A DNA stretch of 35,532 bases from Phaeodactylum tricornutum CCAP 1055/1 (GCF_000150955.2 NW_002238029.1:1-35532); one strand, 5' to 3'. Numbered from the stretch's first letter, positions 19,213 through 30,551 are shown. Numbers and translations are program-made. Notes: generated by a model from the letters alone, not told the origin.

Positions 19213-20145
19213 TTAGCAACATCCAGGCTTTTGTCCCTCCCTTTTTTCACCAGCTGACGACAAATTCACCGTTCGATGATCTCCAGCAGCGGAAGCACTG
19301 TCTGTACTCGGAGCTCCTCGAATGGAAGGGGTGCCTTCGAATTCATCGATTCTCTTGTGCTTGATGGTCGTCGCAAGTGCTGTAAACGTTCTTTCGACGT
19401 TGTGACCCGTCAGGGCTGAAGTCTCAAAGAACTGCACACCGTATTCGTCCGCAAGCAGCTTGCCCTCGTCGTACGTGACGACCCGGTCGTTGTCAAGATC
19501 ACTTTTGTTTCCGCATAGGACAATGTCACAGTCCGGTGGTGCTCTAGTTTTGATATCTCGCATCCACCCGATGACATGGTCAAAAGAAGGGCGATTAGAA
19601 ATATCGTAAGTGAGTACAAAACCATCGGCACGGCCAAAGAAATTCGAAGTCAAACTACGAAAGCGCTCTTGCCCTGCTGTGTCCCAGAGCTGCAACCGCA
19701 TTTGGGCGCCCTCGATCTGTAACAAACCAAATCGGAGCGTCAGATAGGGGCATAAAGAGACTTCCTTGCTTCCACTTTGGACACGTAAATCATACCTTCA
19801 CCATTTTATCTCTGTAGTCAACACCTATCGTCGTTACAAACTTTGTCGAAAAGACATTTTGGTCAAACCGTAACACTAAGGACGTCTTTCCACAAGCCGA
19901 ATCTCCGACCATCAACAACCTGTGTGGATTCGAAGAGCATAAGAGTGAGACTCCCGCGCCTTTCTGATGTGAACAACCGATTTATCTCGCCGCACAACTG
20001 TTGCAAGACAGAATTGTCCTTCTCGAGATCTTTTCTCTTTTGGCTAGCCCGCAACTACCTTCACAGGAACCAAGACATACCTGACGATATAGGCGCCTTT
20101 GGCACCCAATTGAAGCGGACGCGGTTGGCCTCCGTTGTTTTCCAT
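19213..20145 (-). CDS. Rab-family small GTPase (3 exons)
   Basis: Exons, in transcript order, are 20145-20081, 19919-19796 and 19716-19213. Introns of 161 and 79 nt have GTATGT/CACAG and GTATGA/ACAG borders, and the product has 230 residues. The P-loop is GDSACGKTS, the switch I region FVTTIGVDYRDKM, the switch II start WDTAGQERFRSL, the G4 box GNKSDLD and the G5 box ETSAL. The C-terminus KPGCC is a double-cysteine geranylgeranylation signal. A vesicle-traffic Rab, closest in feel to the Rab1/Rab8 group; exact subfamily not assigned. The start at 20145 gives MENNGGQPRPLQLG before the GTPase fold, a normal length. It is convergent with the SGNH hydrolase gene. Confidence 0.92.
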
Positions 20146-20690
20146 GGTGCCTTCGCTCGTTTGTGTTGGCGGAGTGTTTGCTGCTGTCAGAAATTCGAAA
20201 TGGAGAAGAAATAACGGTTATATAACGTTGACCAGTGCAAAACCATAGTTTGACATAAGTAAATAGCAATGAGAACGGGAACACAGCGGACACGCCAGCC
20301 ATCCTATCGTGTGGAAAAAGCCGTCTAGTTTCCATCGCTCCTCACCTCGATCATGGCGACCTTCCCGGCCCTGCTTACCTTCCTTTCCCAGTTTGGCTTG
20401 TCAGAGCTAACAGAAAGGGAACCCTGTACGGAGCTGCACCGGTTTGAATGGAGAAGAAAAAACTCGAGAACAAACGGAAGAGGTCTTTCGACTGACAGTG
20501 ACACAATCTGCAGAGTCAACGGCCTTTGTCTCTCGCTGTTATGGAAAAATGAGAAATTCTAAATTGAAAGTCTGGAACGACAAAATTTCCGACTTACCTT
20601 GTTCTATGTCTTACTCGGAAAATGGCGATTGAGGAACCGACACCAAATAGGAATCTGGCATCTCTTGTCATCATCACCATTTTATGTATG
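20146..20690 (-). other. Probable spliced 5' UTR of the Rab gene, with an upstream ORF
   Basis: On the minus strand there are two good intron candidates: 20597-20536 (AAG|GTAAGT to ATAACAG, 62 nt) and 20378-20184 (AAG|GTAAGC to CTGACAG, 195 nt). Splicing both leads into the segment carrying the Rab ATG, in a different frame from it. A spliced upstream ORF would begin at an ATG near 20680 (MVMMTRDARFLFGVG). So this is either a multi-exon 5' UTR or a small separate gene overlapping the Rab leader. I favour the UTR; the promoter would then lie near 20690-20940, shared with the divergent kinase gene. Confidence 0.4.
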
Positions 20691-20948
20691 CCAGATCGCA
20701 TTTCGGAACTGTGACGGAATCGCTACCGATTTGGACCGGTAGTGTCACTGTCAACTCCAGTCCCCGCAAACAAAATTGCCTTTGTAAACACGGGACCTTC
20801 TGGACCCAGGCGATAGTCGAAACATAAGTAAGTGCAGCGCTGATCGACTGGAGAAAGTATACGGAGACCTTGCCACCCTCGTTGCTCGCATGGAGTTCAG
20901 CATATTCTTTTGAGCTGTACACTGGTCTAGAAAAATTGCAAACCTAAA

Positions 20949-23198
20949 ATGGACGAGAAAAGTGAGACTAGTGCTGCTTCCAGCTGGCGAAGCACTTGGG
21001 ACGACGAAGTGGAGGGGGCATATCGATCTCGCACACCACCAAATCATCCGCCGCAGGTTTTCTCGTTTATGCAGCAACAAGGGGGGTTGTCGGGATTGTC
21101 ACCGGATTCGCTCGAGCCCGACGGCAATATGACGGACCAGAACATTGCGATTGAAACCAATTCTGCGTCGGTCCCTGCAGATCAGGAGCGCCAGATTCTA
21201 CTTCTCATGTTGCTGGCACAAGTCTGTGCCCTTCACGACCCTACTCCGCGAACATTCACTGTCCACGTACTAGAACTTTTTGAAAGGGGAATTCTAGATC
21301 GCCAATCGATTCACTTTTTGTTTGATCTCGGGTTGGTCCCTTCGTCTTCCCCGTCCAGGTTTTTGTCGTCCAATGCGAATATACATGGTGATCCATTGGC
21401 AGATCAAGGAGAAGAAGAATCCAGTAAACAGACTGCCATAGCGCTTTCAACAAAACCATTCTATCGTCAAAGATCACTCGAAGCATCGGCAATTCGGTCT
21501 TCGCTCGAACACGAGGAACGGCAGAGAGTTACGACAAACTCCGCGACCAAGTCGGACCCGTATGTAGCAGCAACAACCCTGCCGTGGTCTGCGGAGCATC
21601 ACCCTCTATCTTTGTCACGGTATAAACGGGAATTTGATGAAGTAGGACTACTGTCATCTGGATCATTTGGACAGGTATTTCGAGCGACGAATAAAATGGA
21701 TGGGTTCAACTACGCAGTAAAACGAGTTCCATTCAACGCCACTGGCTTTTCCAGTGATTCAGTACAGCAGGTTGTCCGAGAGGTACATTGTCTTGCTGTG
21801 TGCGATCACCCTAATGTGGTCCGATATTATACAAGCTGGCTGGAGCCGAGTTGGATGACTGGGAGTGGAACATCGAACGCAATATCTGATCTGAATAATC
21901 ATCCGCGCCTTCTTGCGGATATTGAGAGTGCCTTTTCGGGCGACAATCCACAAAGGCTATCGGACACGTTACAAGCGTACTTTCAGGATCCCGTTTTTAG
22001 CGATCGTCCGCGGCGGAGATTCTCACTGGATGGTTCAAACGCTGGAGATACAGAGGAATTTAGTTTGTGGACCATTGACCAGACTCAGGACGACTCGGTC
22101 ATCGGTATGAAATGGCATCGACGAAGTTTACGTCATCCCTCTAATTCAAATCAGCTTTCACAAAAGTCAGGTAGAGCACGAAAAGGAAAAAAAGCCGCGG
22201 GGCCAAGCTACCAATACCAAATATGTTTGTATATTCAAATGCAATTGTGCCACCCTGCAACACTGGCCGACTGGATTCGTGAGCGCAATCGAAAGCTTCA
22301 CGACGAACATGCTGGAAACCGTCTTGTTTTTGCCGCCGATATTTTTTCTCAGCTTTGCGACGGTTTGGCGCATGTGCATTCGAAAGGGATTGTTCATCGC
22401 GATTTAAAGCCTGCAAACGTTTTTGCCAGCCAAGACGAAAAGGTGCAGTTCAAGATTGGGGATTTTGGACTTAGCAAGATGATTGAGTCGTTACAAACAA
22501 ACAAGGGCGCGAACCAAGGGAAGGGATGGAAAGCATCACAACCGCTACACTTGTTACTCAAGCATGGAGAGGCAGCTTTTTTGTATGATTCTCAGATAGA
22601 AAGAACTTGTGGGAACGACACATGGCGCGACCCGTTAACAGCGGGAGTTGGCACAGCATCGTATGCTGCCCCTGAGCAAGTTTCCTCTGGGTCTTATGGG
22701 AAGGAAGCAGATATTTTCAGTCTAGGATTGATTTGATTGGAGCTTTTGTGCTGCTTTTCAACCGAGCATGAAAGAATTCAAACTTTTCACGACTGTCGGT
22801 ACCAGCGAAGTCTTCCCCTCGACCTTGAACAGTATTCGTTGGTGTCCGACGTTATTCTGAAATGTACCGAGCCCGACCCAAGACGGCGACCTACTGCAGC
22901 GGAACTTTGTAGCTTCAATATAAACCCTGAGACCGCAGAAAATAGTCGAAATCCAAACGACGTGGAAGCGCTACTTAGGAGGCAATTGTCGCAGAGAGAC
23001 GCTGAAATCGAGAAATACAAAACTTCTATCGAAGAGCGAGATCATGCTATTGCCAGCCTCCGTCTGGAAATTGAGGCGTTAAAAAGAAAGGCTCCGTTCA
23101 CATTCCGAGCAGGACCCTTTGACAAGGCTCATTCTGATTTTGTAGGGGTTTCCAAATCATTTTCATCGCAAAGCAGCAGTAGTGATGAGGGTTTGTAA
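20949..23198 (+). CDS. HRI-like eIF2-alpha kinase with one in-frame TGA
   Basis: One frame of 750 codons including a TGA at 22734-22736 and the final stop. Residues 80-130 (LLLMLLAQVCALHDPTPRTF and onward) resemble the N-terminal region of the heme-regulated kinase HRI (EIF2AK1). The kinase domain has a glycine loop SSGSFGQVFRA (near 236), the lysine in YAVKRV, a long insert (about 300-430) as in eIF2-alpha kinases, HRDLKPANVF (near 482), DFG (near 505) and YAAPEQV (near 575). Then comes DIFSLGLI, the TGA, and LELLCCFSTEHERIQ, which is the expected helix continuing in the same frame. Residues 680-730 form a coiled coil. Phosphorylation of eIF2-alpha under stress is the family role. If the TGA is real and terminating, the C-lobe is truncated. 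Confidence 0.8.
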
Positions 23199-23272
23199 GC
23201 ACAGGATAGGTGCATCTCGCGCACAAAAGAAACTGCACAGTAAGAGCTCACTCACTCTATGATTTTAGAAAT
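23199..23272. terminator. Shared 3' region of two convergent genes
   Basis: Only 74 bp separate the stop of the eIF2-alpha kinase gene (plus) from the stop of the Ca2+/cNMP kinase gene (minus), so both 3' UTRs must lie here or overlap. No clear polyadenylation motif was identified. Confidence 0.3.
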
Positions 23273-26090
23273 TCAACTATCAGCTTTTTCTGCCTCAAAC
23301 TGACGAAAGAGACGTTTAAACTCTTCCAAAGTAATCTGTCCATCCTCGTCTACATCGACGAATTTGAGTAGAGCACGAATCTCGTCCAAAGGAAAGTCGG
23401 GATCCATGCGGTGCATTAATCGTCGCACCTCATCGAGATTTAAAGACCCTGAGCGGTCGATGTCTGCGTCATGAAAAGCAGCAACAATATCCTCATCGTT
23501 AAATCCTCTCTTATTTCCAAGAGAATACGCCTTCACCGCTTTTTTGAACAGCCGTTTACGACACATGTTTCGCAGAGATGATGCCATTTCCGGCGACGAC
23601 TCCACAACTGCCAAAAAGTCTTCGCCCTTCATCTCATGCAATCGACACGCCTCTGACGAGCACGTCACAGTGGAACTAAAAATCAAAGTAGAAATTAGAC
23701 GCTGACAATCGAACAGTACTTGGTGATGGGAAAAAGCACTTACGATCGAGTTCTTTGAAACAATAGAGAGGACTCCCCGAACGAGTCACCACCAACGTAT
23801 TTATGGACAATGTTTTGGCCATGAGAAACCTCAAACTCTCCCCCGTCATGGTCATCTACGCGAAACATGGAAGTACCGAAATCCCCTTCTTTGTACACAA
23901 CCTCGCCTTTCTTGTATGTACGAACTCGGACGTTCTTTTGAAGCCGCAAAAGGTTCTTGGCATACATTAGACTTCGAGCACGCCATTTCAAACGTAGTTC
24001 GTTCTTGGCGGCTGCACTGGCGCCAATATAGCGATCGAATTCTTCTCGCTTTATTTCAATTACATCAACTGGGGTTGCGCATTTTGCGGACGTAAACCTA
24101 CTGTTTTCAGTATCCAAAAGGCTTCCTTCCCCGAAGAAGTCTCCACTGCGAAGGATTGCAACAAGTTGCCCTTTTCTTGTTTGTATCTCAACTTTTCCCG
24201 AGCTCAAAAAGTACATTGCATCCCCACGGTCACCGGCATGAAAAACGAAGTGACCACGAGGAAAGTGTTTTTGGTTGAGACCAGAAAAAAGTTTGTTAAA
24301 TTGGGACAGGGATATGGTAGCGTTGACGGAGGCGTCGATTCCGTCGTCGCTGTTACTGTTTTGAGTTGCGATGAAGTCCCGTGTGTCGCTGGGAGAGACA
24401 ATCGAACCAGTGCGTTCAGCAGTCACACGAGCTAAGGCATCGGATGTCACAAAGCCTTTCCCTTCTGCATCGAAGACGTCGAAAGCGCGTTTCAGAATGT
24501 GTGCTGAACTATCGTCCTTCAAGGAGAGTTTTGTTTTGACCTTCGCTTCGGAAAGTCGAACATCGGAGTGTCCCTGACTGACAAGCACAGCAAACATGCC
24601 GGCCTCCAATTTATATCGGAGATCCTTGAACCGGGAAAGCTTTTTATCAGAGTCCAGGATTTTCTCTTTCAAAGCCGTCTCTCCCCTTACCCAGGGGTGC
24701 TGCAACATTTCATAGGCGGTAATTCTCTTAGCCGGATCTCTTTCCATCAGTCTCAAAATAAGATCCCCAGCGGATTCAGACAGATGACCAACAAGCTCTC
24801 GAGAAAAGGGGGGTTCAGGGTTTTGCCGGATATGATCGGCGATCTCGTCATCTGTACTTACGCCTTTGACATCAAAGGGATGAACACCGGTGAGCATGAT
24901 ATAAAGAATCACGCCAACGCTCCACATATCCATCTGAAAACGATAAAGCAGAGGTTGTGAGAATGAAATTTGAGCACACACATAGGTATAGATGAGACCG
25001 GTAGCAACGTACGGCTGAATCGGCGACTGAACGCTCTTCGAACCTTTCGGGTGGCCAGTATGCCGTAGTTCCAGTAGACGATGCGCTTTTCAAAGCCAAA
25101 GCCGACTGATCGCGAGCTACTGACGGCTCTTCATCGTCGGCATTATCTTGTTGAACCACTGCGCAGCCAAAATCAATCATCTTGATCGTTCCGTCCATTC
25201 TGTTCTTCGTTGATAGCAACAAATTCTCAGGTTTAAGATCGGCATGAACCACACCGACTCCATGAAGGAAAGCCAATGCGCTGGCCACCTCGTACATCAA
25301 TCTTGCAGCATCTGCCTCGCTATATGCACCATAATGAATCAGGTGCTCGAACATTTCTCCTCCAGTGACTAGGTCCAAGATTAGATAGTAAAAGTTATGG
25401 TCTTCGTACATATCTCGGAGTCCTGATATATTGGGATGCCCTCCGTTGTCAAAAATTCGTAAAAGGGCGTCTGTTTCAGTTTTGAAGGCCGAGGAATTGG
25501 TATATCTGCGAGATATCTTCTTGAGAGCAACCTTTGGGGAGATACGTGAGACCGTTGAGAGTAGCATTCACGAGTGAAGGCAATCCCCACGTGTTGTGTG
25601 CTTCTCGCTTCCTTACCTTTTCACCCGTTGCCGCTAAACGAGCAGGATGGACCGAACCATAAGCACCTTCTCCCATGACTGTCTTCCAGTCTACCCTGTA
25701 CTTCTCGTTGAGATCTCGACCTCTGATAGACCGCATTCGATGCAGCATAACGTTCCGTGGTTGAGTGTTCGCCCTTCGAGGCTCACATTGCGAAGGATAA
25801 GGGCGCCACGGCATTGTATTCCGGCTGCCATCAGGCCTCTCATCCGAGCGTTCTAATGGCGACACATTCCAAATCATGAATCCGGTAGCAGCAATCGCCA
25901 TTGAAAGTGTAGCCAAATCAACCATTGATGAAAATGATTCGGTCCCATCCGTTTTTGTCCGCTCTGTCGCGAAAGCCGGGACCCCGATTCTTTTCCAAGC
26001 ATCTTGTTTTCTCTTAAGTATTCGGGTAGATAAGGAGGTACATTGATGACACCGTAATGCTAATCGTAGTGTCGAACGAGAGGTACTCAT
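23273..26090 (-). CDS. Ser/Thr kinase fused to two cyclic-nucleotide-binding domains and EF-hands
   Basis: Exons, in transcript order, are 26090-25617, 25531-25013, 24933-23744 and 23675-23273. Introns are 85, 79 and 68 nt, and the product has 861 residues. A basic N-terminus is followed by a hydrophobic segment (LATLSMAIAATGFMIWNV). The kinase domain spans about 138-413: GEGAYGSVHPAR, VALKKI, HADLKPENLLLS, MIDFG, WPPER, DMWSVGVILYIMLTG, HPWV. The catalytic HRD is HAD, so it is a non-RD kinase. A degenerate EF-hand lies near 470. CNBD1 (about 548-640) has FFGEGSLL with the Glu and Arg of a phosphate-binding cassette; CNBD2 (about 663-760) has SFGESSLL...RTRS. Two canonical EF-hands lie near 790-855 (DADIDRSGSLNLDE, DVDEDGQITLEE). 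This predicts joint Ca2+ and cyclic-nucleotide control. The domain order is the reverse of PKG. Confidence 0.85.
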
Positions 26091-26441
26091 TCTCCGGTCT
26101 ACTTCGCAGTTTGACGAGTACTTGATACTATGAGAAGTGCCATTGGTGTTGGAACAAGACACGGAAATATTCCGCGCAAAGATGAAAAAAAAACAGTCCC
26201 GATTTCATTTCGCTGAAAAAAGTTCGTTGTTGCATCTGTGTCGTATTGATGTCCAATTCAAGAAAATGAAATTTTATTTCAAGCCTACCATACTTTCTAG
26301 AATGAGAAAAAGCCGAATTCTACCCGTAGTCGTAGAAGAGTCTAAGAACAGTGGCTACACCAACATCTCCACCAACAGTGAAGGAATATCCTGTGGCCTA
26401 TGGACTATGGAGGATACCGATCTTGACTCCAAATATCCCAA
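26091..26441. other. Intergenic region between two minus-strand genes
   Basis: It lies between the start of the Ca2+/cNMP kinase gene and the stop of the ferredoxin gene. It presumably contains the kinase promoter and the ferredoxin 3' UTR. A plus-strand frame of 118 codons crosses it but has no recognisable domain. Nothing else was seen. Confidence 0.4.
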
Positions 26442-27221
26442 TTACTTCCAGACATTATTTACATCCGCAGGAATCGTTACTACGATCTCGTGATCCGTTT
26501 CCAGAAGCCCGTTTTTCAAAAACACTTGGCAGCCCAGTCTAGATGTTTCGCATGGCTCGAACGCGAGATCTAACATGTCGAGTTCCGCCTCGCAAGGCGG
26601 TGGCAAAACAGTGAATGTTTTTTCATCCAAGTATACGTGACAAGTACAGCAGCTCATTTGGCCACCGCATGTTCCTTCCATGTACTCGCCAAGAAGTTCC
26701 TCGCCTGCTGCGCTTTTAGCGACATCCAGAACCGACTGTCCCTGTCTCCACTTTAATTGAAAGGTAGTTGAATGGTGGGGAATAGTAAACGTTACCAACT
26801 TGGACGGTCGTATTTTCGCACTCCGCTTGCGATTTCGATCTGCTTCGACCGCTTCCGACAACGCCATTAGTCCCGCTTTACCAAAGGCTTCGACTTGTGA
26901 AAGTTTCATTTCCTTGCCGTACACGGATTGCAAGGCCTTCAGAATTCCGTCATGCAATTGTGAATCGATGCGGTGGGTTTCTGCCAGGTAAGTGCTTATT
27001 TCGTGATCAGGTCCTTCCTCTTTCGATGTTGACAAAAATCTACTTAATTTTCGACTGCATCCGATAGACTGAACCCAACCATTGGTGGCGCCATTGGCTT
27101 GTTGGATTTGTACTAACTGTAAACTATTCCGAAACGAGATCAACCCCTCGAGTGTCGGCAAAAGTCGGATTCCTGCGCGAGTAAGTGAAGAAAAACGAGT
27201 CAAAATCATGCTATGTTCCAT
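26442..27221 (-). CDS. Mitochondrial-type [2Fe-2S] ferredoxin (adrenodoxin family) with extended N-terminus
   Basis: A single exon, 259 residues. Residues 1-70 are basic, Ser-rich and amphipathic (MILTRFSSLTRAGIRLLPTL, then SRKLSRFLSTSK), a mitochondrial-style presequence. About 72-130 is a helical extension not usual in the family. The ferredoxin domain (about 140-259) has the cluster ligands in EGTCGGQMSCCTCHVYL (C-x5-C-x2-C) and the fourth in SRLGCQV, with the DMLDLAF segment that interacts with redox partners in adrenodoxins. It probably passes electrons from ferredoxin reductase to Fe-S cluster assembly or heme biosynthesis. It is divergent with the PI-PLC gene. Confidence 0.88.
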   Translation of the reverse strand: MEHSMILTRFSSLTRAGIRLLPTLEGLISFRNSLQLVQIQQANGATNGWVQSIGCSRKLSRFLSTSKEEGPDHEISTYLAETHRIDSQLHDGILKALQSVYGKEMKLSQVEAFGKAGLMALSEAVEADRNRKRSAKIRPSKLVTFTIPHHSTTFQLKWRQGQSVLDVAKSAAGEELLGEYMEGTCGGQMSCCTCHVYLDEKTFTVLPPPCEAELDMLDLAFEPCETSRLGCQVFLKNGLLETDHEIVVTIPADVNNVWK

Positions 27222-27562
27222 TCAGGACTAAACGGAATTTACATGAACATGGCAAAAAGGAAGATCAACCCAAAACCTTGCCCTCTCGACGCAAGATAGT
27301 CGTGGTTCTTGGCCGTTTTCACGGTTGGATCTGCTCGAGAAAAGAAAAAGGCGAGGCTTTTCTGTTTGTGTACGTCGTCTCCCATGCTGGATGCGAACCA
27401 ACCAGCTCTCGATTGTGAAATATTGATTTTTAATTGGCCTCAAAAGCTCATTGTAATTGAAGTTCCAGTAGTATTTTTATCGCAAAGGACATTCATTCCT
27501 GAAGCAGAAAATCGCTGCTCTCCGCTCGTTTACGACAGCAGCTTTCCGGGATGTAAAATTTC
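27222..27562. promoter_or_regulatory. Bidirectional promoter region of the ferredoxin and PI-PLC genes
   Basis: These 341 bp separate two divergent ATGs, so both promoters must lie here unless the PI-PLC translation starts later (an in-frame ATG at 27737 is possible). No shared motif, repeat or TATA-like element stood out. Confidence 0.45.
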
Positions 27563-30551
27563 ATGAATTGCGCCTGTATACAGCAAACCGGGTCCCCCAA
27601 GAGTGCTTCCGGGAAAATACAAACAAATCGCGAAGGGCTATCGACATTCGTACCTTCGAGGACGATCTGTCAAGGTACAGTCAAGCAGTACAGAAAATCA
27701 TCCTTAGCAGATCTTCTGTCTACATTTCTTGGAACCATGGCAAAGACTGAAGAAGAGCTTGACTCCGGTCCCGACGAAGGGAGTCTTCTCGTCCTTCCTC
27801 CCGACGATAAAAAGTCCTCGCTAGCAAAGACCCAAATGATGAGTCAACGAACGATGAAGTGGACACAAACCAAGACGCCGGCGACCTCGGTTGGGAAAGC
27901 TCTCATGGAGCAAACGCAAGGATACAACAAGGCTATCAAAGGCATTCATGTTTCCAAGATCACTTCACGGGGAAAGTTTCGCTCGCGCATTTTGACCGTT
28001 AGTCACGATCGCTTCGCCTTGTTTTGCACCCATCAATCTATAAAAGGTGGATCGGGATTTCTTTCAACGATGGCTCGGAAGCTGCCTGTACCATTCATAA
28101 CTCGTAAGGGTGTTCGAGGTTTCACCCAGCCCGAGGCATTGCGAGACAAGTACGTCCGCTACATCGATATCGCAGACATTGATTCGGTTCAAGTGGGTGT
28201 TGTAGGAACTCAGAAATTAGAAGCCGCCAGGGAACACAATCGCCTGAAAGGAAAAGATTCCAGGGTGGATATCCATCGAAACGAGATTGTTACAATTGTC
28301 CACCATGGCCACGATTCCTTGGATGTGCTCATTACCAAGAAAGATGAGCGTGTCGAACTGGTTAATTGTATTCAGAAGATGCGCAAGGCATACTTCGAAG
28401 CACAAAGGAATGTGAGCAATGAGGCTCTTCTGCTGCGCTACATTTGGTATGACGTAGATGTGAATCGGGACGGACAAATCGGTGAGACAGAATTCAACAA
28501 AATTCTAAACCGCATCAATTTTTCAGTCAAGAATCCAGGCAAGGTCTTTAGGGAACACATCAAGTCCAAATTGAAAAGCCGAAAACAAGATGGCCTTTCG
28601 TACCCCGAGGTGATGGAACTTCTCCAGAAGCTCAAGAAGCAAAAGAACACGTCGATGGCAAACTTAATCTGGGATGAGGTTTTTGGCATAGAGGCTGATA
28701 AAGTATCGGCGGGTCAGTTTCTCTCTAAGTTCATCCACGCTAAACAGGGACAACACAATGCATCGATCGCGAACGCCATTGAGGTTATTTCTTCTTTGAA
28801 TCAAATGGAAATCAATCATCAATTTGGTGAACCCTTACTTGTTATGCCAGACGATGAGCTGAGTCGTGCTCGTTTCGAATTATATCTGTTCGATGTTATG
28901 AATAGTGCATGTGATCCTTGGAAGCTTCAGATGATCGGCGACGTGACCCTAGATCAACCCATGTCAAAGTATTGGATCAACACCAGTCACAACACGTACT
29001 TGACAGGGGACCAACTGCAGAGTACCAGTTCTGTTGAAATGTATATGCGATCACTCAGGCGTGGCTGCAAATGCCTCGAGCTAGACTGCTGGGATGGGGA
29101 GAAGTCTGACTCAGGGGATTACCTGCCGATTGTCTTTCACGGGCATACATTGACATCTAAGATCCTTTTTATCGACATTATTCGAGGAGTTCGGAGCTAC
29201 ATGGCCTTTCACAAGTTCACCTATCCTGTAATTTTGTCGCTCGAAAATCACTGCTCTCATCCTTTCCAGCTGGCGATCGCCAAAATTCTCGAAGATGTCC
29301 TCGGCGACTACCTATATGTTCCAGCGGTTGACGTTTCGCAACATCCATTGCCATCTCCGGAGTCATTGCGAGGTAGGGTTGTTATAAAGGGCAAGCGGCC
29401 GCCTGAACCTGACGATAATGCCGAAGAATTGGCGGAACCAGTCGACGATGAAGAAGACCCCTATGATCCGAAGGCGATACCGGTGGCCGGAAAAGCTGAC
29501 ACCAAGATTTCCAAACATGCCAAAATTGTTAAGGAGCTTGCTCGATTGACCCTCTTCCATGGAACTAAGTTTAAAGCTTTCGAGCAATCCATTACCGAAC
29601 CGTTTTCTCATATGCATTCCATTGGTGAGGCCAAAATCGGAAAAATTCTGAGCAAGAATCCTGCAAACACAGATCTTTGGCGTCAGTACAATGTAAATCA
29701 CATGACGCGCACTTATCCGTCAGGGACGCGGGTCGACTCTTCCAATTATAATCCTCTTTTGGCGTGGTCGGTGGGTTCGCAACTTGTGGCACTGAACTTT
29801 CAGACGAGTGACACACCTTTGCTTTTGAACGATGGACGTTTTCGTGAAAACAAACACTCTGGATACGTCCTCAAGCCACCGAGCGTCCTGGGAATTGCAT
29901 CAGAGACCTTGATCCGTACCAAAAAGGTCGCAACAGAGAAGGCTTGTACCGGAGGAAGTCGATGCTTTCGAGAAAAAAGCGGAGGTTTCGGAACAAGTCG
30001 TTCGTGGAGCCGATGGCGAAGTGTTCATAGCTGAATCTTCCAACTGTCGCTTGACTATACCAATTTCGCAGCAGCGCTCCCGAATTATCCCAGAAGACAA
30101 TTTTCGAAAGAGAGTTCTTCCTCTGTGTGTCAGGGTCCGTGTATTATCAGGCAGCTGCTTGCCCAAACCAAGAGGAGCCAAAGCAGGGGAAGCGATCGAT
30201 CCCTACGTGATTGTAACGATGCACGATGTTCTAAGGAATGAAGATGGTAAAGCCACATATGTGTATAGCTCTCATTCGACAGCTTCCGTAAACGATAACG
30301 GATTTTGCCCAGTGTGGAACGATAAAAAGACGAAGGACTTTATCGTTAACACCCCGGAAGTCGCGATGGTACACTTTTCTTTGCGCGAGAGCGACGTTGG
30401 GTTGGACGAGAAGGTAGGAGACGCAACAATTCCGATCAACATGCTGCGACCAGGCTACAGATCAATCCAGCTTCTAGACTCCAATAACACGAGAACGGGA
30501 CCGTTTGGTTTTGCAACTCTATTGGTCCAGATTCATATGACAGACATGTAA
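27563..30551 (+). CDS. Phosphoinositide-specific phospholipase C, apparent frame break before the C2 domain
   Basis: Segment one (27563 to about 29940) carries a PH-like domain (about 125-275, starting IHVSKITSRGKFRSRIL), EF-hands (about 290-420, DVDVNRDGQIGETEF), the catalytic X box (about 470-610: NTSHNTYLTGDQL, ELDCWDG, FHGHTLTSK, with both active-site His) and the Y box (about 680-790: SSNYNPLLAWSVGSQLVALN, GYVLKPPSVL). It then runs into nonsense ending at a TGA at 30032-30034. The sequence continues one frame over as EEVDAFEKKAEVSEQVVRGA and a C2 domain (PLCVRVRVLSGSCLPKPRGA to the stop at 30549-30551). The enzyme should cleave PIP2 to IP3 and DAG at the plasma membrane. No intron of sensible size restores frame, so a base error or real indel near 29911-29960 (for instance in the A run at 29921) is likely. 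The start may be ATG 27563 or 27737. Confidence 0.85.

Noticed and set aside
20674-20922. An 82-codon minus-strand frame upstream of the eIF2-alpha kinase gene
   Set aside because: Partly protein-like but begins only with GTG and has no family or supporting splice sites; the region is better explained as a divergent promoter.
22734-22736. Selenocysteine decoding of the kinase TGA
   Set aside because: Relatives have Leu or Phe at this helix position and no redox role is expected; a base change or error is simpler. I did not identify a SECIS-like hairpin in the short 3' region.
26137-26493. A 118-codon plus-strand frame
   Set aside because: It crosses the intergenic region and the antisense of the ferredoxin 3' end, with no recognisable domain.
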